Of a stretch of 64,000 nucleotides of DNA, positions 8,149-17,577 are shown piece by piece; within the stretch, counting starts at the first letter, position 1; each line of letters starts with the position of its first letter. Both the position numbers and the translations under genes were made by a program. Origin of the DNA: Kitasatospora phosalacinea (GTDB taxonomy: Bacteria; Actinomycetota; Actinomycetes; Streptomycetales; Streptomycetaceae); the NCBI RefSeq assembly GCF_000717185.1, contig NZ_JNYE01000050.1, forward strand, positions 46,760 through 110,759. Reading direction: 5' to 3'. The notes under the pieces were generated by a model. It saw only the letters and a program-made list of their open reading frames with translations. It made no database searches and was not told the DNA's origin.

Positions 8149-9219
8149 TCAGGACAGCGGCAGACCCCGCTCACCCGGGGCCAGACTGTCCAGGATCCGG
8201 TTCAGGTCCTCGACCGAACCGAACTCCAGTACCACCTTGCCCTTGCCGAACTTGCCGCCGCTCTGGGCGACCTCGACCTTGACCCTGGTCTCGAAGCGGT
8301 CGGAGAGGCGCCCGGCCAGCTCCTCGAAGGCCGGGGTCGGCAGCGGCTCCGCCCGCGGGGCCCGCTTCTTCGGCTCGATGCCCGCCAGCAGCTTGGCCGC
8401 CTCCTCGGTGGAGCGCACCGACAGCCCCTCGGAGACCACCCGGTGGGCCAGCTTCTCCTGCTGCTCGGGACCCGACACCATCAGGATCGCCTTGGCGTGC
8501 CCGGCGCTGACCTCCCCCGCGGCGACCTTCAGCTGCACCGACACCGGCAGGGTCATCAGCCGCAGCGTGTTGGACACGTGCGGCCGCGACTTGCCGACCC
8601 GGTTCGCCAACTCCTCGTGCGTGCACCCGAAGTCGCGCAGCAGCTGGTCGTAGGCGGCCGCCTCCTCCAGCGCGTTCAGCTCGGCCCGGTGCAGGTTCTC
8701 CAGCAGCGCGTCCAGCAGCAGCTTGTCGTCGTCGGTGGCCCGGACGATCGCCGGGATGACGTCGAGACCGGCCTCCCGGGAGGCCCGCCAGCGGCGCTCA
8801 CCCATGATCAGCTCGTACCGGTCGGGACCGGTCTGACGGACCACCACGGGCTGCAGCAGGCCGACCTCCTTGATCGAGGCGACCAGTTCGGCGAGCTTCT
8901 CCTCGTCGAACACCTCGCGCGGCTGGCGCGGGTTGGGACGGATCGACTCCAGCGGCAGCTCGGCGAACCGGGCGCCGTTCACCGGGGTCAGCGCCGCTTC
9001 CAGGACGCTGCGGCGCTGGTCGCCCGCCAGCTCCCGCAGGCTCTCCGCGGCGGCCTTGGCGGCCACCGTGCCGCGGTCGGTCGGGACCGGCACCACCGGC
9101 ACCACCGTGACCGTCCCGGGCTCGGCCGGCTCGGCCGGAGCTCCCCCGGCGGCCGCCGGCTGGGTCGCCGGGATCAGCGCCCCCAGACCCCTGCCCAGAC
9201 CCCTGCGCGTGCCACTCAC
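8149..9219 (-). CDS. parB: Chromosome-partitioning protein ParB
   Basis: This is a 356-residue CTP-dependent DNA clamp that loads at parS and forms the origin segregation complex. The N-terminus ([13 protein letters not shown]) is the usual ParA-stimulating arginine-rich segment. The clamp/CTPase core holds [18 protein letters not shown] and [12 protein letters not shown]. The helix-turn-helix ([19 protein letters not shown]) reads parS, and the C-terminal dimerisation domain ends [14 protein letters not shown]. The GTG start overlaps the parA stop codon (GTGA) with GGAGGG upstream, so the two genes are translationally coupled. Eight candidate parS sites lie within 7 kb. Confidence 0.97.
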   Translation of the reverse strand: MSGTRRGLGRGLGALIPATQPAAAGGAPAEPAEPGTVTVVPVVPVPTDRGTVAAKAAAESLRELAGDQRRSVLEAALTPVNGARFAELPLESIRPNPRQPREVFDEEKLAELVASIKEVGLLQPVVVRQTGPDRYELIMGERRWRASREAGLDVIPAIVRATDDDKLLLDALLENLHRAELNALEEAAAYDQLLRDFGCTHEELANRVGKSRPHVSNTLRLMTLPVSVQLKVAAGEVSAGHAKAILMVSGPEQQEKLAHRVVSEGLSVRSTEEAAKLLAGIEPKKRAPRAEPLPTPAFEELAGRLSDRFETRVKVEVAQSGGKFGKGKVVLEFGSVEDLNRILDSLAPGERGLPLS

Positions 9220-10211
9220 CGCTTGCCCTCCATCGAACTGTGCTGTGCCGTCGGCGCGGACGTCTCCCCGCCGCTGCGCGGCGGAACGACCGCCGCGCCC
9301 GCCGCCCGGTGCCGCCCGACCGTCGTCTTGGCGACCTCGGCCCGCAACGCCAGCTCGCGCGCCGCCTCCAGGTAGGAGAGCGCACCGGTGGAGCCCGGGT
9401 CGTAGCTCAGCACGGTCTGCCCGTAGCTGGGCGCCTCGGAGATGCGCACCGACCGCGGGATGGCAGTGCTCAGCACCTCCTTCTCGAAGTGCGTCCGCAC
9501 CTCCTCGGCGACCTGCGCGGCCAGCCTGGTCCGGGCGTCGTACATGGTGAGCAGGATCGTCGACACGTGCAGCGAGGGGTTCAGGTGCGCCCGCACCAGC
9601 TCCACGTTGCGCAGCAGCTGGCCGAGGCCCTCCAGCGCGTAGTACTCGCACTGGATCGGGATCAGCACCTCCTGGCCGGCCACCATCGCGTTGACGGTCA
9701 GCAGCCCCAGCGAGGGCGGGCAGTCGATCAGCACGTAGTCCAGCGGCTGCTCGTACGCGGCGATGGCGCGCTGCAGTCGGCTCTCCCGGGCGACCAGCGA
9801 GACCAGTTCGATCTCGGCGCCCGCCAGGTCGATGGTGGCCGGGCAGCAGAACAGCCCCTCCACGTCGACCACCGGCTGCACCACGTCGGCCAGCGGCTTG
9901 CCCTCGACCAGCACGTCGTAGATCGACGGCACCTCGGCGTGGTGGTCGATGCCGAGCGCGGTCGAGGCGTTGCCCTGCGGGTCGAGATCGATGACCAGCA
10001 CCCGGAGCCCGTGCATGGCCAGTCCGGCGGCCAGGTTGACGGTGGTGGTGGTCTTGCCCACCCCGCCCTTCTGGTTGGCGACCACCATGACCCGGGTCGC
10101 GGCGGGCCGGGGCAGCGCTTCCCCGGTGTGCCCGACGGCCGGCGCGGCGGTCTGCGCAGCCCGGGCGACGGGGGTGTCATCCACCTGATCGACGATCTCC
10201 GACTCCTGCAT
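9216..10211 (-). CDS. parA: Chromosome-partitioning ATPase ParA
   Basis: This is a Walker-type ATPase of ~331 residues from the ATG at 10211. The deviant Walker A motif is [16 protein letters not shown], Walker B is [11 protein letters not shown], and the DPQGNAS loop is present. With ParB it moves and spaces the origins, which matters most during sporulation septation. The start is uncertain: the ATG at 10211 has no clear ribosome site and the frame stays open upstream through a perfect parS (read as VSRET) to 10427. Related ParA annotations may include such an extension. Either the true start is upstream and parS is coding, or parS lies in the leader. Confidence 0.93.
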   Translation of the reverse strand: MQESEIVDQVDDTPVARAAQTAAPAVGHTGEALPRPAATRVMVVANQKGGVGKTTTTVNLAAGLAMHGLRVLVIDLDPQGNASTALGIDHHAEVPSIYDVLVEGKPLADVVQPVVDVEGLFCCPATIDLAGAEIELVSLVARESRLQRAIAAYEQPLDYVLIDCPPSLGLLTVNAMVAGQEVLIPIQCEYYALEGLGQLLRNVELVRAHLNPSLHVSTILLTMYDARTRLAAQVAEEVRTHFEKEVLSTAIPRSVRISEAPSYGQTVLSYDPGSTGALSYLEAARELALRAEVAKTTVGRHRAAGAAVVPPRSGGETSAPTAQHSSMEGKR

Positions 10212-10221
10212 GGGGGTCAGT

Positions 10222-10235
10222 GTTTCACGTGAAAC
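10222..10235. promoter_or_regulatory. parS site (perfect consensus) at the parA 5' end
   Basis: GTTTCACGTGAAAC, identical to consensus, ten bases upstream of the ATG at 10211. ParB bound here could affect parAB transcription as well as segregation. Confidence 0.93.
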
Positions 10236-10318
10236 CTGGCCCGCGACAGTCACCTCCGGGTGACGGTCCCGGGCCCGGGTGCGGTCTTGATCAAGTACGC
10301 CGGAGAGCAGGAAGCGAC

Positions 10319-10332
10319 GTTTCACGTGGAAC
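10319..10332. promoter_or_regulatory. parS-like site in the rsmG-parA gap
   Basis: GTTTCACGTGGAAC, one mismatch from the consensus palindrome, 84 bp from the preceding parS. Confidence 0.85.
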
Positions 10333-10454
10333 ACGATGCCCGGATTGTCGGGATCAACCGGTACGACACTCCGAGCCCGACCCCACCGGCACCCCAACGG
10401 AAACGGGGCGGGCGGCCCACCGGCCACCCGCCCCGAACACCAGTACCAGGCCGC

Positions 10455-11231
10455 TCAGCGCCGCCCGCGACCGCCGCCGCGCCGCGCCGCGCCCTCGCTG
10501 CCCTTGCCGCCGCGCCCCGCCCGGGCCGCCTTGGCTCGCCGGGTGGCCGCCTTCACGCCGCCGGGGCTCTCCCCCGCCTCCACCCGCACCACCCGGGTCG
10601 GGGTCACCAGCAGGCCCTCCCCGACGCCGATCACCGACCACTTCACCGCACCGAGCCGGGTCAGCGCCGCCCGCGACTCCGCCAGCTCCTGCTCGGCGGT
10701 GTCGCCCTTCAGCGCCAGCATCTGCCCGTACGGGCGCAGCAGCGGCATGCCCCAGCCGGCCAGCCGGTCCAGCGGCGCCACCGCGCGGGCGGTCACCACG
10801 TCCACCGCCAGCTTGCCGACCGTCTCCTCGGCCCGGCCGCGCAGCACCGTGACGTTCTCCAGGCCGAGCTCGCGGACCACCTCCTCCAGGAAGGTGGTGC
10901 GCCGCAGCAGCGGCTCCAGCAGGGTGACCGACACGTCGGGGCGGGCCAGCGCCACCGGGATGCCCGGCAGGCCGGCGCCCGAACCGACGTCGCACAGCGA
11001 GACCTCGGCGGGCAGCAGTTCGGCCAGCACCGCGCAGTTGAGCACGTGCCGGTCCCACAGCCGGGGCACCTCGCGCGGGCCGATCAGCCCGCGCTGCACC
11101 CCGGCGGTCGCCAGCAGCTCGGTGTAGCGCACGGCCTGCGGCAGCCGATCGCCGAAGATCCGTCCCGCCGCCTCCGGAGTCTCGCCCGGCCCCTCCAGCG
11201 GCGCCTCGGCCTCCGTGCCGTCCCTGTCCAT
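10455..11231 (-). CDS. rsmG: 16S rRNA (guanine-N7) methyltransferase RsmG
   Basis: This is a 258-residue SAM-dependent methyltransferase that modifies the 530-loop guanine of 16S rRNA. The SAM-binding motif is [20 protein letters not shown], followed by [17 protein letters not shown] and the [11 protein letters not shown] segment typical of RsmG/GidB. The ATG at 11231 has GGAGAAG upstream. The C-terminal ~35 residues are a basic Gly/Arg-rich tail. In S. coelicolor loss of RsmG gives low-level streptomycin resistance and raised antibiotic production. The gene sits in its usual place between parA and jag. Confidence 0.96.
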   Translation of the reverse strand: MDRDGTEAEAPLEGPGETPEAAGRIFGDRLPQAVRYTELLATAGVQRGLIGPREVPRLWDRHVLNCAVLAELLPAEVSLCDVGSGAGLPGIPVALARPDVSVTLLEPLLRRTTFLEEVVRELGLENVTVLRGRAEETVGKLAVDVVTARAVAPLDRLAGWGMPLLRPYGQMLALKGDTAEQELAESRAALTRLGAVKWSVIGVGEGLLVTPTRVVRVEAGESPGGVKAATRRAKAARAGRGGKGSEGAARRGGGRGRR

Positions 11232-11277
11232 CTCTGCTTCTCCGCTCACCGTCGAATCCACCCGCCGTACCAGCACT

Positions 11278-11291
11278 GTTCCACGTGAAAC
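11278..11291. promoter_or_regulatory. parS-like site upstream of rsmG
   Basis: GTTCCACGTGAAAC, one mismatch from consensus, in the 139-bp jag-rsmG gap. It is the parS-like site closest to dnaA that I found. Confidence 0.87.
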
Positions 11292-11370
11292 ACCACTCCG
11301 CCGCAGAGCCGACGACCCCGCCCGCGCGAGGCGGGCGGGGTCGGACGCCGGAACGGCAGCACCACCGGCA

Positions 11371-11892
11371 TCAAGCCGGCAGCACGACCACGCAGCGCTG
11401 GGGCTCCTCGCCCTCCGACTCGCTGCGCAGCCCCGCGGCGGCCACCGCGTCGTGCACCACCTTGCGCTCGAACGGGGTCATCGGCCGCAGCTTGACCTGC
11501 TCGCCGGTGCTCTTGACCCGCTCGGAGGCCTCCGCGCCCAGCTCCGCCAGCTCGGCCCGCTTGCGCGCCCGGAAGCCCGCGACGTCCAGCATCAGGCGGC
11601 TGCGCTCACCGGTCTCCCGGTGCACGGCCAGCCGGGTCAGCTCCTGGAGCGCCTCCAGCACCTCGCCGTCCTGGCCCACCAGCCGCTGCAGCGTCCGGTC
11701 GTCGCCCTCGCTGACGATGGAGACCAGCGCCCGGTCCCCCTCGACGTCCATGTCGATGTCGCCGTCCAGGTCCGCGATGTCCAGCAGACCCTCCAGGTAG
11801 TCGGCGGCGATGTCACCCTCGTGCTCCAGACGCGAGAGGGCGCTCTCACCGGCCGGGGCGGTGTCGACGGCGGAGGTGGTGCCATCCGTCAC
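11371..11892 (-). CDS. jag: Jag-family RNA-binding protein (KH and R3H domains)
   Basis: This is a 173-residue protein. Residues ~25-100 form a KH-like domain ([20 protein letters not shown]) and the end is an R3H domain ([16 protein letters not shown], then RCVVVLP). Jag/KhpB-type proteins bind RNA and in several bacteria affect cell shape and division. The GTG at 11892 is supported by AAGGAG. It lies just downstream of yidC, the conserved arrangement. It lacks the separate N-terminal Jag domain. Confidence 0.9.
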   Translation of the reverse strand: MTDGTTSAVDTAPAGESALSRLEHEGDIAADYLEGLLDIADLDGDIDMDVEGDRALVSIVSEGDDRTLQRLVGQDGEVLEALQELTRLAVHRETGERSRLMLDVAGFRARKRAELAELGAEASERVKSTGEQVKLRPMTPFERKVVHDAVAAAGLRSESEGEEPQRCVVVLPA

Positions 11893-11948
11893 AGGTGGAC
11901 TCCTTCGGAAACGAGGCCCTCGGGTGGGGCCGAGAACGAGGGTGGGGA

Positions 11949-13154
11949 CTACTTCTTCTTCGGCCGCTGGCCGGCCTGGCCACCGCGCCGCGGCTGCTGG
12001 CGCTGCCCCTGGCCCGGCTGGGCCCCCGGCTTCGACCCGCCCGCCTTCGCACCGGACTTCCCGGCCCCGGCCGACGCGGCCTCGGACGGCTTGGCCTCGA
12101 CCGGCCCGGCCTCCGCCCCGTCCGCCGCGGTCGCGTCCGCCGCGTCCTGCGCGTCCGCCTGCTCCCCGGTGTGCGGCTGGTGGGCGGCCGACGCCTGGCG
12201 CTGGGCCTTGCTCTGCTTGCGCGGCTGCTGGCGGCGCACCTGCACGCTCTCCGCGACCGCGGCCTGGGCGGCGGCCTCCGCGCCCTTGGGGTTCTTGGAG
12301 CCGGTGAGCATCGCCACCAGGCCGACCTTCTGGATCGAGCCGTCCGGGTTGATCCGGCCGGCCTTCTTCAGCCGCGCCTGGCGCTCGTCCCACGCCCGGC
12401 TGCCCGGCGTCGGGTTGTTGCGGATGACGACCAGCTGCTGGCCCATCGACCAGACGTTGGTGGTGAGCCAGTAGACCAGCACACCGACCGGGAAGTTGAT
12501 GCCCATCACGGCGAACATGACCGGGAAGACGTACATCAGCATCTTCTGCTGCTGCATGAACGGCGTCTTGACCGAGAGGTCGACGTTCTTGGTCATCAGC
12601 TGGCGCTGGGTGACGAACTGCGACAGCGACATCAGCACGATCATGACCGCGCAGACGATCTGGATGTGGACGCTGTCCGCACCGACGAACTTGGCCGACA
12701 GCGGTGCGCCGAAGATGTGCGCCTGCTTGGCGCTCTCCAGCAGCGGCTGGTCGATCACGCCGATCGTCTTGTCGTTGGCGATCGAGGCCAGCACGCCGTA
12801 GAGGGCGGTGAAGAACGGCGCCTGCACGAGGATCGGAAGGCACGAGGAGAACGGGTTGGTGCCCGCCTCCTTGTACAGCTTCATCATCTCTTCGGACTGG
12901 CGCTGCTTGTCGTTCTTGTAGCGCTCCTGGATGGCCTTCATCTTCGGCTGGATCGCCTGCATGGCCCGGGTCGCCTTGATCTGCTTCACGAAGAGCGGGA
13001 TCAGGCAGATCCGGATGACGACCACCATCATCACGATGGACAGCCCCCACGCCAGGCCGCCGTCGGGGTCGAAGACGTGGCTGAACAGCGAGTGGAACTG
13101 GACGATGATCCAGGACACCGCTGTGTAGAGGGGACTCAGAAAACCGAAGGTCAC
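11949..13154 (-). CDS. yidC: Membrane protein insertase YidC (OxaA)
   Basis: This is a 401-residue YidC/Oxa1 insertase that places proteins in the cytoplasmic membrane, alone or with SecYEG. An N-terminal hydrophobic helix and the helices around [20 protein letters not shown] and [20 protein letters not shown] form the core. A basic cytoplasmic loop ([17 protein letters not shown]) lies between them. The last ~100 residues are a Lys/Gln/Ala-rich cytoplasmic tail. The GTG at 13154 starts just behind the yidD stop. It belongs to the rpmH-rnpA-yidD-yidC-jag block. Confidence 0.96.
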   Translation of the reverse strand: MTFGFLSPLYTAVSWIIVQFHSLFSHVFDPDGGLAWGLSIVMMVVVIRICLIPLFVKQIKATRAMQAIQPKMKAIQERYKNDKQRQSEEMMKLYKEAGTNPFSSCLPILVQAPFFTALYGVLASIANDKTIGVIDQPLLESAKQAHIFGAPLSAKFVGADSVHIQIVCAVMIVLMSLSQFVTQRQLMTKNVDLSVKTPFMQQQKMLMYVFPVMFAVMGINFPVGVLVYWLTTNVWSMGQQLVVIRNNPTPGSRAWDERQARLKKAGRINPDGSIQKVGLVAMLTGSKNPKGAEAAAQAAVAESVQVRRQQPRKQSKAQRQASAAHQPHTGEQADAQDAADATAADGAEAGPVEAKPSEAASAGAGKSGAKAGGSKPGAQPGQGQRQQPRRGGQAGQRPKKK

Positions 13155-13157
13155 CGG

Positions 13158-13472
13158 TCAGACTCCTTGGGCATCGGGCTTCGCCACCGGCTCCGGCTCG
13201 GCGGTCCCGCTCGTGGGGTTCAGCAGATTGCGCAGCCGGCGGTGCCACACCGGGTGCTTTCGCGGCGGAACGTGGTCAACCCCACCGGGAGACCAAGGGT
13301 TGCAGCGCAGGATGCGCCAGCCGGTCAGCCAACCGCCCTTGATCGCGCCGTGGACGCGAACCGCCTCGTACCCGTAGCGCGAGCACGAGGGGTAATAACG
13401 GCACACCGGACCGAGCAGCGGACTAATGGTCCACTGGTAGAGCCTGATCAGGCCCATCAGCAGGTACTTCAT
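13158..13472 (-). CDS. yidD: Membrane protein insertion efficiency factor YidD
   Basis: This is a 104-residue small protein with the family core [20 protein letters not shown] and [13 protein letters not shown]. The ATG overlaps the rnpA stop (ATGA). YidD assists YidC-dependent insertion at the inner face of the membrane. Confidence 0.95.
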   Translation of the reverse strand: MKYLLMGLIRLYQWTISPLLGPVCRYYPSCSRYGYEAVRVHGAIKGGWLTGWRILRCNPWSPGGVDHVPPRKHPVWHRRLRNLLNPTSGTAEPEPVAKPDAQGV

Positions 13473-13897
13473 CGCCCTGTTCCCGTCGGGGCACCGCCGG
13501 TCGGCTCCGACCTGAGCAGGCGGCGCAGGGCCGCGTCCAGGTCGTGCTCGAGGTCCGGGTACGAGGCCGTCGCCGCAGCCGGCAGCGCCCGTACCACTAT
13601 CAGGCTACCTGTGGGCAACCGGGACAGACGCTCGCGGACCAGGTGACGCAGCCGACGCTTCACCGCGTTGCGGACCACTGCCGGCCCCACTGCCTTGCTC
13701 ACGACGAAACCCGCACGCGCCGGAGGAAGCCCCTCGGCGACGTGCGGGTGTGAGTCGCTGTTCCGGTCGGCGCCCGTGTCGGGGTCCACCTCTCTGTGGA
13801 GGTGGACCACCAGCAGGGGCCGACCTGCGCGGCGACCGCGTTTCACCGCGGTCGCGAAGTCCTGGCGCCGCCGCAGCCGATTCTCGGTGGGCAGCAC
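13469..13897 (-). CDS. rnpA: Ribonuclease P protein component
   Basis: This is a 142-residue basic protein that forms RNase P with the RnpB RNA and trims the 5' leader of tRNAs. The signature is [20 protein letters not shown] (RNR motif), and the start [15 protein letters not shown] is typical. The GTG at 13897 follows an AGAGGG ribosome site. It is 19 bp downstream of rpmH. Confidence 0.95.
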   Translation of the reverse strand: MLPTENRLRRRQDFATAVKRGRRAGRPLLVVHLHREVDPDTGADRNSDSHPHVAEGLPPARAGFVVSKAVGPAVVRNAVKRRLRHLVRERLSRLPTGSLIVVRALPAAATASYPDLEHDLDAALRRLLRSEPTGGAPTGTGR

Positions 13898-13916
13898 TGC
13901 AGACCCTCTGCGCGGA

Positions 13917-14054
13917 TCAGGCGGACAGGGCGCTGCGGCCCTTGGCGCGGCGGTTCGCCAGGATGGCGCGGCCGGCACGGGTACGCATGCGCAGCCGGAA
14001 GCCGTGGGTCTTGGCGCGACGACGGTTGTTCGGCTGGAAGGTGCGCTTGCTCAC
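13917..14054 (-). CDS. rpmH: 50S ribosomal protein L34
   Basis: This is a 45-residue highly basic protein with the L34 signature [19 protein letters not shown]. The GTG start has AGGAG nearby. It is divergent from dnaA, as in most bacteria. Confidence 0.98.
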   Translation of the reverse strand: MSKRTFQPNNRRRAKTHGFRLRMRTRAGRAILANRRAKGRSALSA

Positions 14055-14494
14055 TCGGGGGCTCCTGGGGTGAATCGTAGGATGACGGGGAGTCGCTTGG
14101 CCGTCACCGTGCGTCCGCGCGATCTCCCCTTGCACTGGGAAATCCGGCTCCGGGCCCAGATCTGCTGGGCTGAGGAACACCACGGCGCCCGTGCTGCGCG
14201 CGTCATGGAAGCGGGCGGACCCGCGGACATGCGGCAGCGGCCATCGACAACTCGACCTGGTTACGGTACGCGGGAGCGGGTCCGAGGGTCAAACCAGGTG
14301 GCCGCCGCGCCGTTGCCCACAGCCTGTGGACAAGCAACTTGAATCAGCTCTGCGCGCTGACTACCGTTGCAGGACTTGTCTCTTTTGTTCTGTGCTCGCG
14401 GCCGCAACGGCGCCGCGCCACCCGAACCCCTCCCCTCCCCCTTCCCGGACCTTGCCTGGCTCCCCCTGCTCGGGGAACGAGAAAGCGTGTACCA
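14055..14494. promoter_or_regulatory. Divergent rpmH-dnaA promoter region
   Basis: This 440-bp gap holds the outward promoters of rpmH (minus) and dnaA (plus). A single DnaA box and a dnaA promoter candidate are described separately. No other gene is supported; a dnaA-frame extension back to 14339 is open but would overlap the promoter. Confidence 0.75.
14325..14367 (+). promoter_or_regulatory. dnaA promoter with an upstream DnaA box
   Basis: A perfect DnaA box (TGTGGACAA, 14325-14333, minus orientation of TTGTCCACA) lies five bases before a -35 candidate TTGAAT (14339-14344). A -10 candidate TACCGT (14362-14367) follows at a 17-bp spacing. This would let DnaA repress its own gene, as reported for streptomycete dnaA. 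The promoter hexamers are my reading and are not mapped. Confidence 0.65.
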
Positions 14495-16369
14495 GTGGCT
14501 GATGTCAACAGCGATCTCGTCCTGATGTGGTCGAGGGTCGTCGAGCGACTGGTCAGCGACAGCGATGTCGTGGAGAAGGACAAGAACTGGGTGCGCCGCA
14601 CCCAGCCGATGTGGATGATGCACGACACCGCCCTGCTCGCGGCGCCCAACGAGTTCGCCAAGCAGGTGCTGGAGGGCCGGCTGCTGCCGCAGCTGACCGA
14701 CGCCATCTCGCAGGAGTTCGGGCGGCAGGTCCGGATCGCGGTGATGGTGGACGCCAACGCCGCCCCGGCCGGCGAGCCGGAGCAGGACCCGGAGCTCGAC
14801 CCGGAGCCGGTGCCGGAGTGGCCGCACCCGCGTCCCGAGCAGTCCTACCCGGCGCGCGTCGAGCAGCCGTACCCCACCCGGGCCGAGCAGCCCTACCCGG
14901 CCGGGCCGGGGGGCTACCAGCAGCAGGGGCCGCCGCCCGGGGCCTGGCCGGGCCGGGGCGGGGACGACTACCAGCGCCCGCCGTACCAGTCCCCGGGGTA
15001 CCCGGCGGCCGAGCCCTACCGCGCGCCCGCCCAGGGGCCGTACCGCGACCACCAGCCCGGCGCCGAGGCCGGCGGCTGGGGCGAGTCGGCCCCGGTGCCC
15101 GAGCGGCGTCCGGACCCGGCGCCGCGGCGCTCGCACCGCCCGGGCCCGGACTCGGCGCAGGGCGACCTGTTCGGCGGGGCGCTCGGCTCCCCGGACGAGG
15201 ACCGGCCGCGCCAGGGCGGCGCCCGCCGCGGCGCCCGGCCCGCCGCCCAGCCGCAGCACGGCCAGGTCGAGCGCCCCCCCGGCGTCCCGGCCCCGCCCGG
15301 CGCCCCCCCGGCGGGCGGCCCGCGCAAGGACGAGCCGAACGCCCGGCTGAACCCCAAGTACCTGTTCGACACCTTCGTGATCGGCGCCTCCAACCGCTTC
15401 GCGCACGCCGCGGCGGTGGCGGTCGCCGAGGCGCCCGCGAAGGCGTACAACCCGCTCTTCGTCTACGGCGAGTCCGGCCTCGGCAAGACCCACCTGCTGC
15501 ACGCCATCGGGCACTACTCGCGCAGCCTGTTCCCGGGCACCCGGGTGCGGTACGTGAGCTCGGAGGAGTTCACCAACGAGTTCATCAACTCGATCCGGGA
15601 CGGCAAGGCGGACGCGTTCCGCAAGCGCTACCGGGACATCGACATCCTGCTGGTCGACGACATCCAGTTCCTGGCCAGCAAGGAGTCGACGCAGGAGGAG
15701 TTCTTCCACACCTTCAACACCCTGCACAACGCGAACAAGCAGATCGTCCTCTCGTCGGACCGGCCGCCCAAGCAGCTGATCACCCTGGAGGACCGGCTGC
15801 GCAACCGCTTCGAGTGGGGGCTGATCACCGACGTCACCCCGCCGGAGCTGGAGACCCGGATCGCGATCCTGCGCAAGAAGGCGATCCAGGAGCAGCTGAA
15901 CGCCCCGGCCGACGTGCTGGAGTTCATCGCCTCCCGGATCACCCGCAACATCCGGGAGCTGGAGGGCGCGCTGATCCGGGTCACCGCGTTCGCCAACCTG
16001 AACCGGGCCCCGGTCGACCTGGAGCTGGCCGGGATCGTCCTGAAGGACCTGATCCCGGGCGGGGACGAGGACGCCGGGCTGGAGATCACCGCGCAGGTGA
16101 TCATGCAGCAGACCGCCGCGTACTTCGGCCTGGGCGTCGAGGACCTGTGCGGCTCCTCGCGCAGCCGGGTGCTGGTGACGGCCCGTCAGATCGCCATGTA
16201 CCTGTGCCGGGAGCTGACCGACCTGTCGCTGCCGAAGATCGGCGCCCAGTTCGGCGGCCGGGACCACACCACGGTGATGCACGCGGACCGCAAGATCCGC
16301 TCGCTGATGGCCGAGCGCCGGTCCATCTACAACCAGGTCACCGAGTTGACCAACCGCATCAAGAGCTAG
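14495..16369 (+). CDS. dnaA: Chromosomal replication initiator DnaA
   Basis: This is a 624-residue initiator. Domain I (~1-90) begins [19 protein letters not shown]. Domain II (~90-285) is a long Pro/Gly/Glu-rich linker with repeated EQPYP-type units, far longer than in E. coli but typical of streptomycetes. The AAA+ domain III has Walker A GESGLGKT, Walker [10 protein letters not shown] and [14 protein letters not shown]. Domain IV carries the DNA-binding signature [15 protein letters not shown]. The GTG at 14495 fits the conserved VADV start although its ribosome site (GAGAAAG) is weak. Its target boxes fill the next 1.2 kb. Confidence 0.97.
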   Translation: MADVNSDLVLMWSRVVERLVSDSDVVEKDKNWVRRTQPMWMMHDTALLAAPNEFAKQVLEGRLLPQLTDAISQEFGRQVRIAVMVDANAAPAGEPEQDPELDPEPVPEWPHPRPEQSYPARVEQPYPTRAEQPYPAGPGGYQQQGPPPGAWPGRGGDDYQRPPYQSPGYPAAEPYRAPAQGPYRDHQPGAEAGGWGESAPVPERRPDPAPRRSHRPGPDSAQGDLFGGALGSPDEDRPRQGGARRGARPAAQPQHGQVERPPGVPAPPGAPPAGGPRKDEPNARLNPKYLFDTFVIGASNRFAHAAAVAVAEAPAKAYNPLFVYGESGLGKTHLLHAIGHYSRSLFPGTRVRYVSSEEFTNEFINSIRDGKADAFRKRYRDIDILLVDDIQFLASKESTQEEFFHTFNTLHNANKQIVLSSDRPPKQLITLEDRLRNRFEWGLITDVTPPELETRIAILRKKAIQEQLNAPADVLEFIASRITRNIRELEGALIRVTAFANLNRAPVDLELAGIVLKDLIPGGDEDAGLEITAQVIMQQTAAYFGLGVEDLCGSSRSRVLVTARQIAMYLCRELTDLSLPKIGAQFGGRDHTTVMHADRKIRSLMAERRSIYNQVTELTNRIKS

Positions 16370-16793
16370 CTAACAAAAGTCGGACACCGTGCGGAGCGGC
16401 CGGAACGGCACCGCACGGGATGTCCAAAAGCCTTCAGCACAAGGGTAGTTGACGCCTCGTAGGGGAGTCGGGCCAGGGCGGCCCGGCTCCCCTTCCGCAT
16501 GCTCGGGACGTGACTCGGACGAGTGGTGGGCCCGCGGCCGGAAGCACTCGTCCGAGTGCACGGCGGCCCCTTCCGCGGACCGCGGCGGCCGCCGCGTAGT
16601 AGGGGGCGGCCGATCGAACGCGGCGAGGGTTCCGGCGGTGGCCGGATCGCGCCGATCGGGGCCGGCCGGGTCGGGCCGGGGGTGTGGAAGGGCCTGCGGC
16701 GGGGCAGGAATCCGGGTGCCGGCCCGTTCCCCGGGCCCGCCGCCGCACCGAACGTCTGCGCAGCCAATCGAACGTTTCGGGTGCGCACCCCGG
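16370..16793. other. dnaA-proximal flank of oriC without DnaA boxes
   Basis: I find no supported gene and no good DnaA box in these 424 bp. Just after dnaA a weak hairpin (CGTGCGG...CCGCACG) could end transcription. At 16513-16525 and 16545-16557 there is a 13-bp inverted repeat, ACTCGGACGAGTG and CACTCGTCCGAGT, and each arm is itself nearly palindromic. This looks like a protein-binding site of unknown nature. Confidence 0.55.
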
Positions 16794-17046
16794 TTTTCCA
16801 CAGGAACGGGTGGGTTCTCCCCGTCCACAGGGTGCGCGGGGCCGAGTTATCCAGAGGTTCCTCCACAGGTGGATCGCCGCTACGCTCTTCGGCGCAGGTC
16901 AACCACCTGTGGACTTGTGCACAACGGTTATCCACAGCCTGTGGAGAACTGAGGCCCCGTCAGCCGGTCCACAGGGTTATCCACCGGCTGTCCACAGGAA
17001 CGGGTGAGTTATCCCCAGGTTTTCCACAGCTGCGTCCACAGTTCGG

Positions 17047-17098
17047 CAACATCAACTCCCTTGTCAGCCCTGGGTGTGAAAGGCGTCACGTGATGTTG
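17047..17098. promoter_or_regulatory. Inverted repeat in the oriC central spacer
   Basis: CAACATCA (17047-17054) and TGATGTTG (17091-17098) are exact inverted repeats bracketing the only DnaA-box-free gap in the array. The spacer also holds CACGTG (17087-17092), but that is not a full parS. It may be a site for an architectural protein; no protein is identified. Confidence 0.4.
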
Positions 17099-17273
17099 AT
17101 CGGGAGCGGTGGATAACTCGGGCGATTTCTGTGGACACAGCTGTGGATAACCTGTGGATACTCAGCGTGCCCTGTGGATTACTCTCGGTTGTCCACAGCA
17201 GGGCCTGGTTGTCCACAGCCGCCGTCCACAGGTCCTGTGGACAAAATCCGGCCTCTGAGCTGCGAAAACGGGG

Positions 17274-17310
17274 TTATCCACGGTATCCACAGGCCCTACT
17301 ACTACTGCTA
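17274..17310 (+). other. Candidate origin unwinding element: box pair, GC spacer, DnaA-trios
   Basis: Two directly abutting boxes, TTATCCACG (17274-17282) and GTATCCACA (17283-17291), are followed by GGCC and then CTA-CTA-CTA-CTG-CTA (17296-17310). On the other strand the triplets read 3'-GAT-GAT-GAT-GAC-GAT-5', the DnaA-trio pattern. Boxes, a short GC spacer and then trios in this order is the basal unwinding system described in Bacillus subtilis. The following ~45 bp (CACATAGAGAGCTC...) are less GC-rich than their surroundings, as a melting site would be. Confidence 0.72.
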
Positions 17311-17577
17311 CACATAGAGAGCTCAGAGCTTGATCAACAGTGGGGGTGGCCCGAATCTGTGGACAACCGGGCCCCGACATTTGTTCGGCCCGCTTGTGCC
17401 CATCTGCCCCGGCTGTCAGCCGAGTACGTCAGACTGTCCTTCGGCAACCGGAAGCAGGACGGGGCGGAGCGGATCCGCCCGGTGCCTCCCGGGGGCCGCA
17501 AGAGGATCAGACGATCAACAGCACGGTGGGCGGTACCGAGCCGCCGTGCGGCAACAGCAGCCAGGAGGCGGTTACCG

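Larger units (their letters stand above)
16794..17366. other. oriC: Replication origin oriC: DnaA-box array
   Basis: About 25 DnaA boxes lie between dnaA and dnaN. Perfect TTRTCCACA boxes are at 16928-16936, 17142-17150(-), 17189-17197, 17209-17217, 17236-17244(-) and 17358-17366(-). One-mismatch boxes include 16794, 16847, 16977, 16988, 17009, 17020, 17108(-), 17130(-), 17153(-), 17173(-), 17274 and 17283; weaker ones are at 16821, 16859, 16908(-), 16940(-), 16965, 17032 and 17222. Boxes left of 17041 are mostly on the plus strand. A 67-bp box-free spacer (17041-17107) then separates a second group of mixed orientation. This two-group, many-box layout is the known streptomycete oriC style. 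There is no long AT-rich 13-mer array as in E. coli. Confidence 0.96.

Noticed and set aside
17087..17092. CACGTG inside oriC as a possible parS
   Set aside because: Flanks (GCGT..ATGT) do not match GTTT..AAAC; too many mismatches.
17131..17577. Extended dnaN start at 17131
   Set aside because: The extension is made of DnaA-box translations (e.g. AVDNLW), is not conserved protein, and a good AGGAGG precedes the GTG at 17578.
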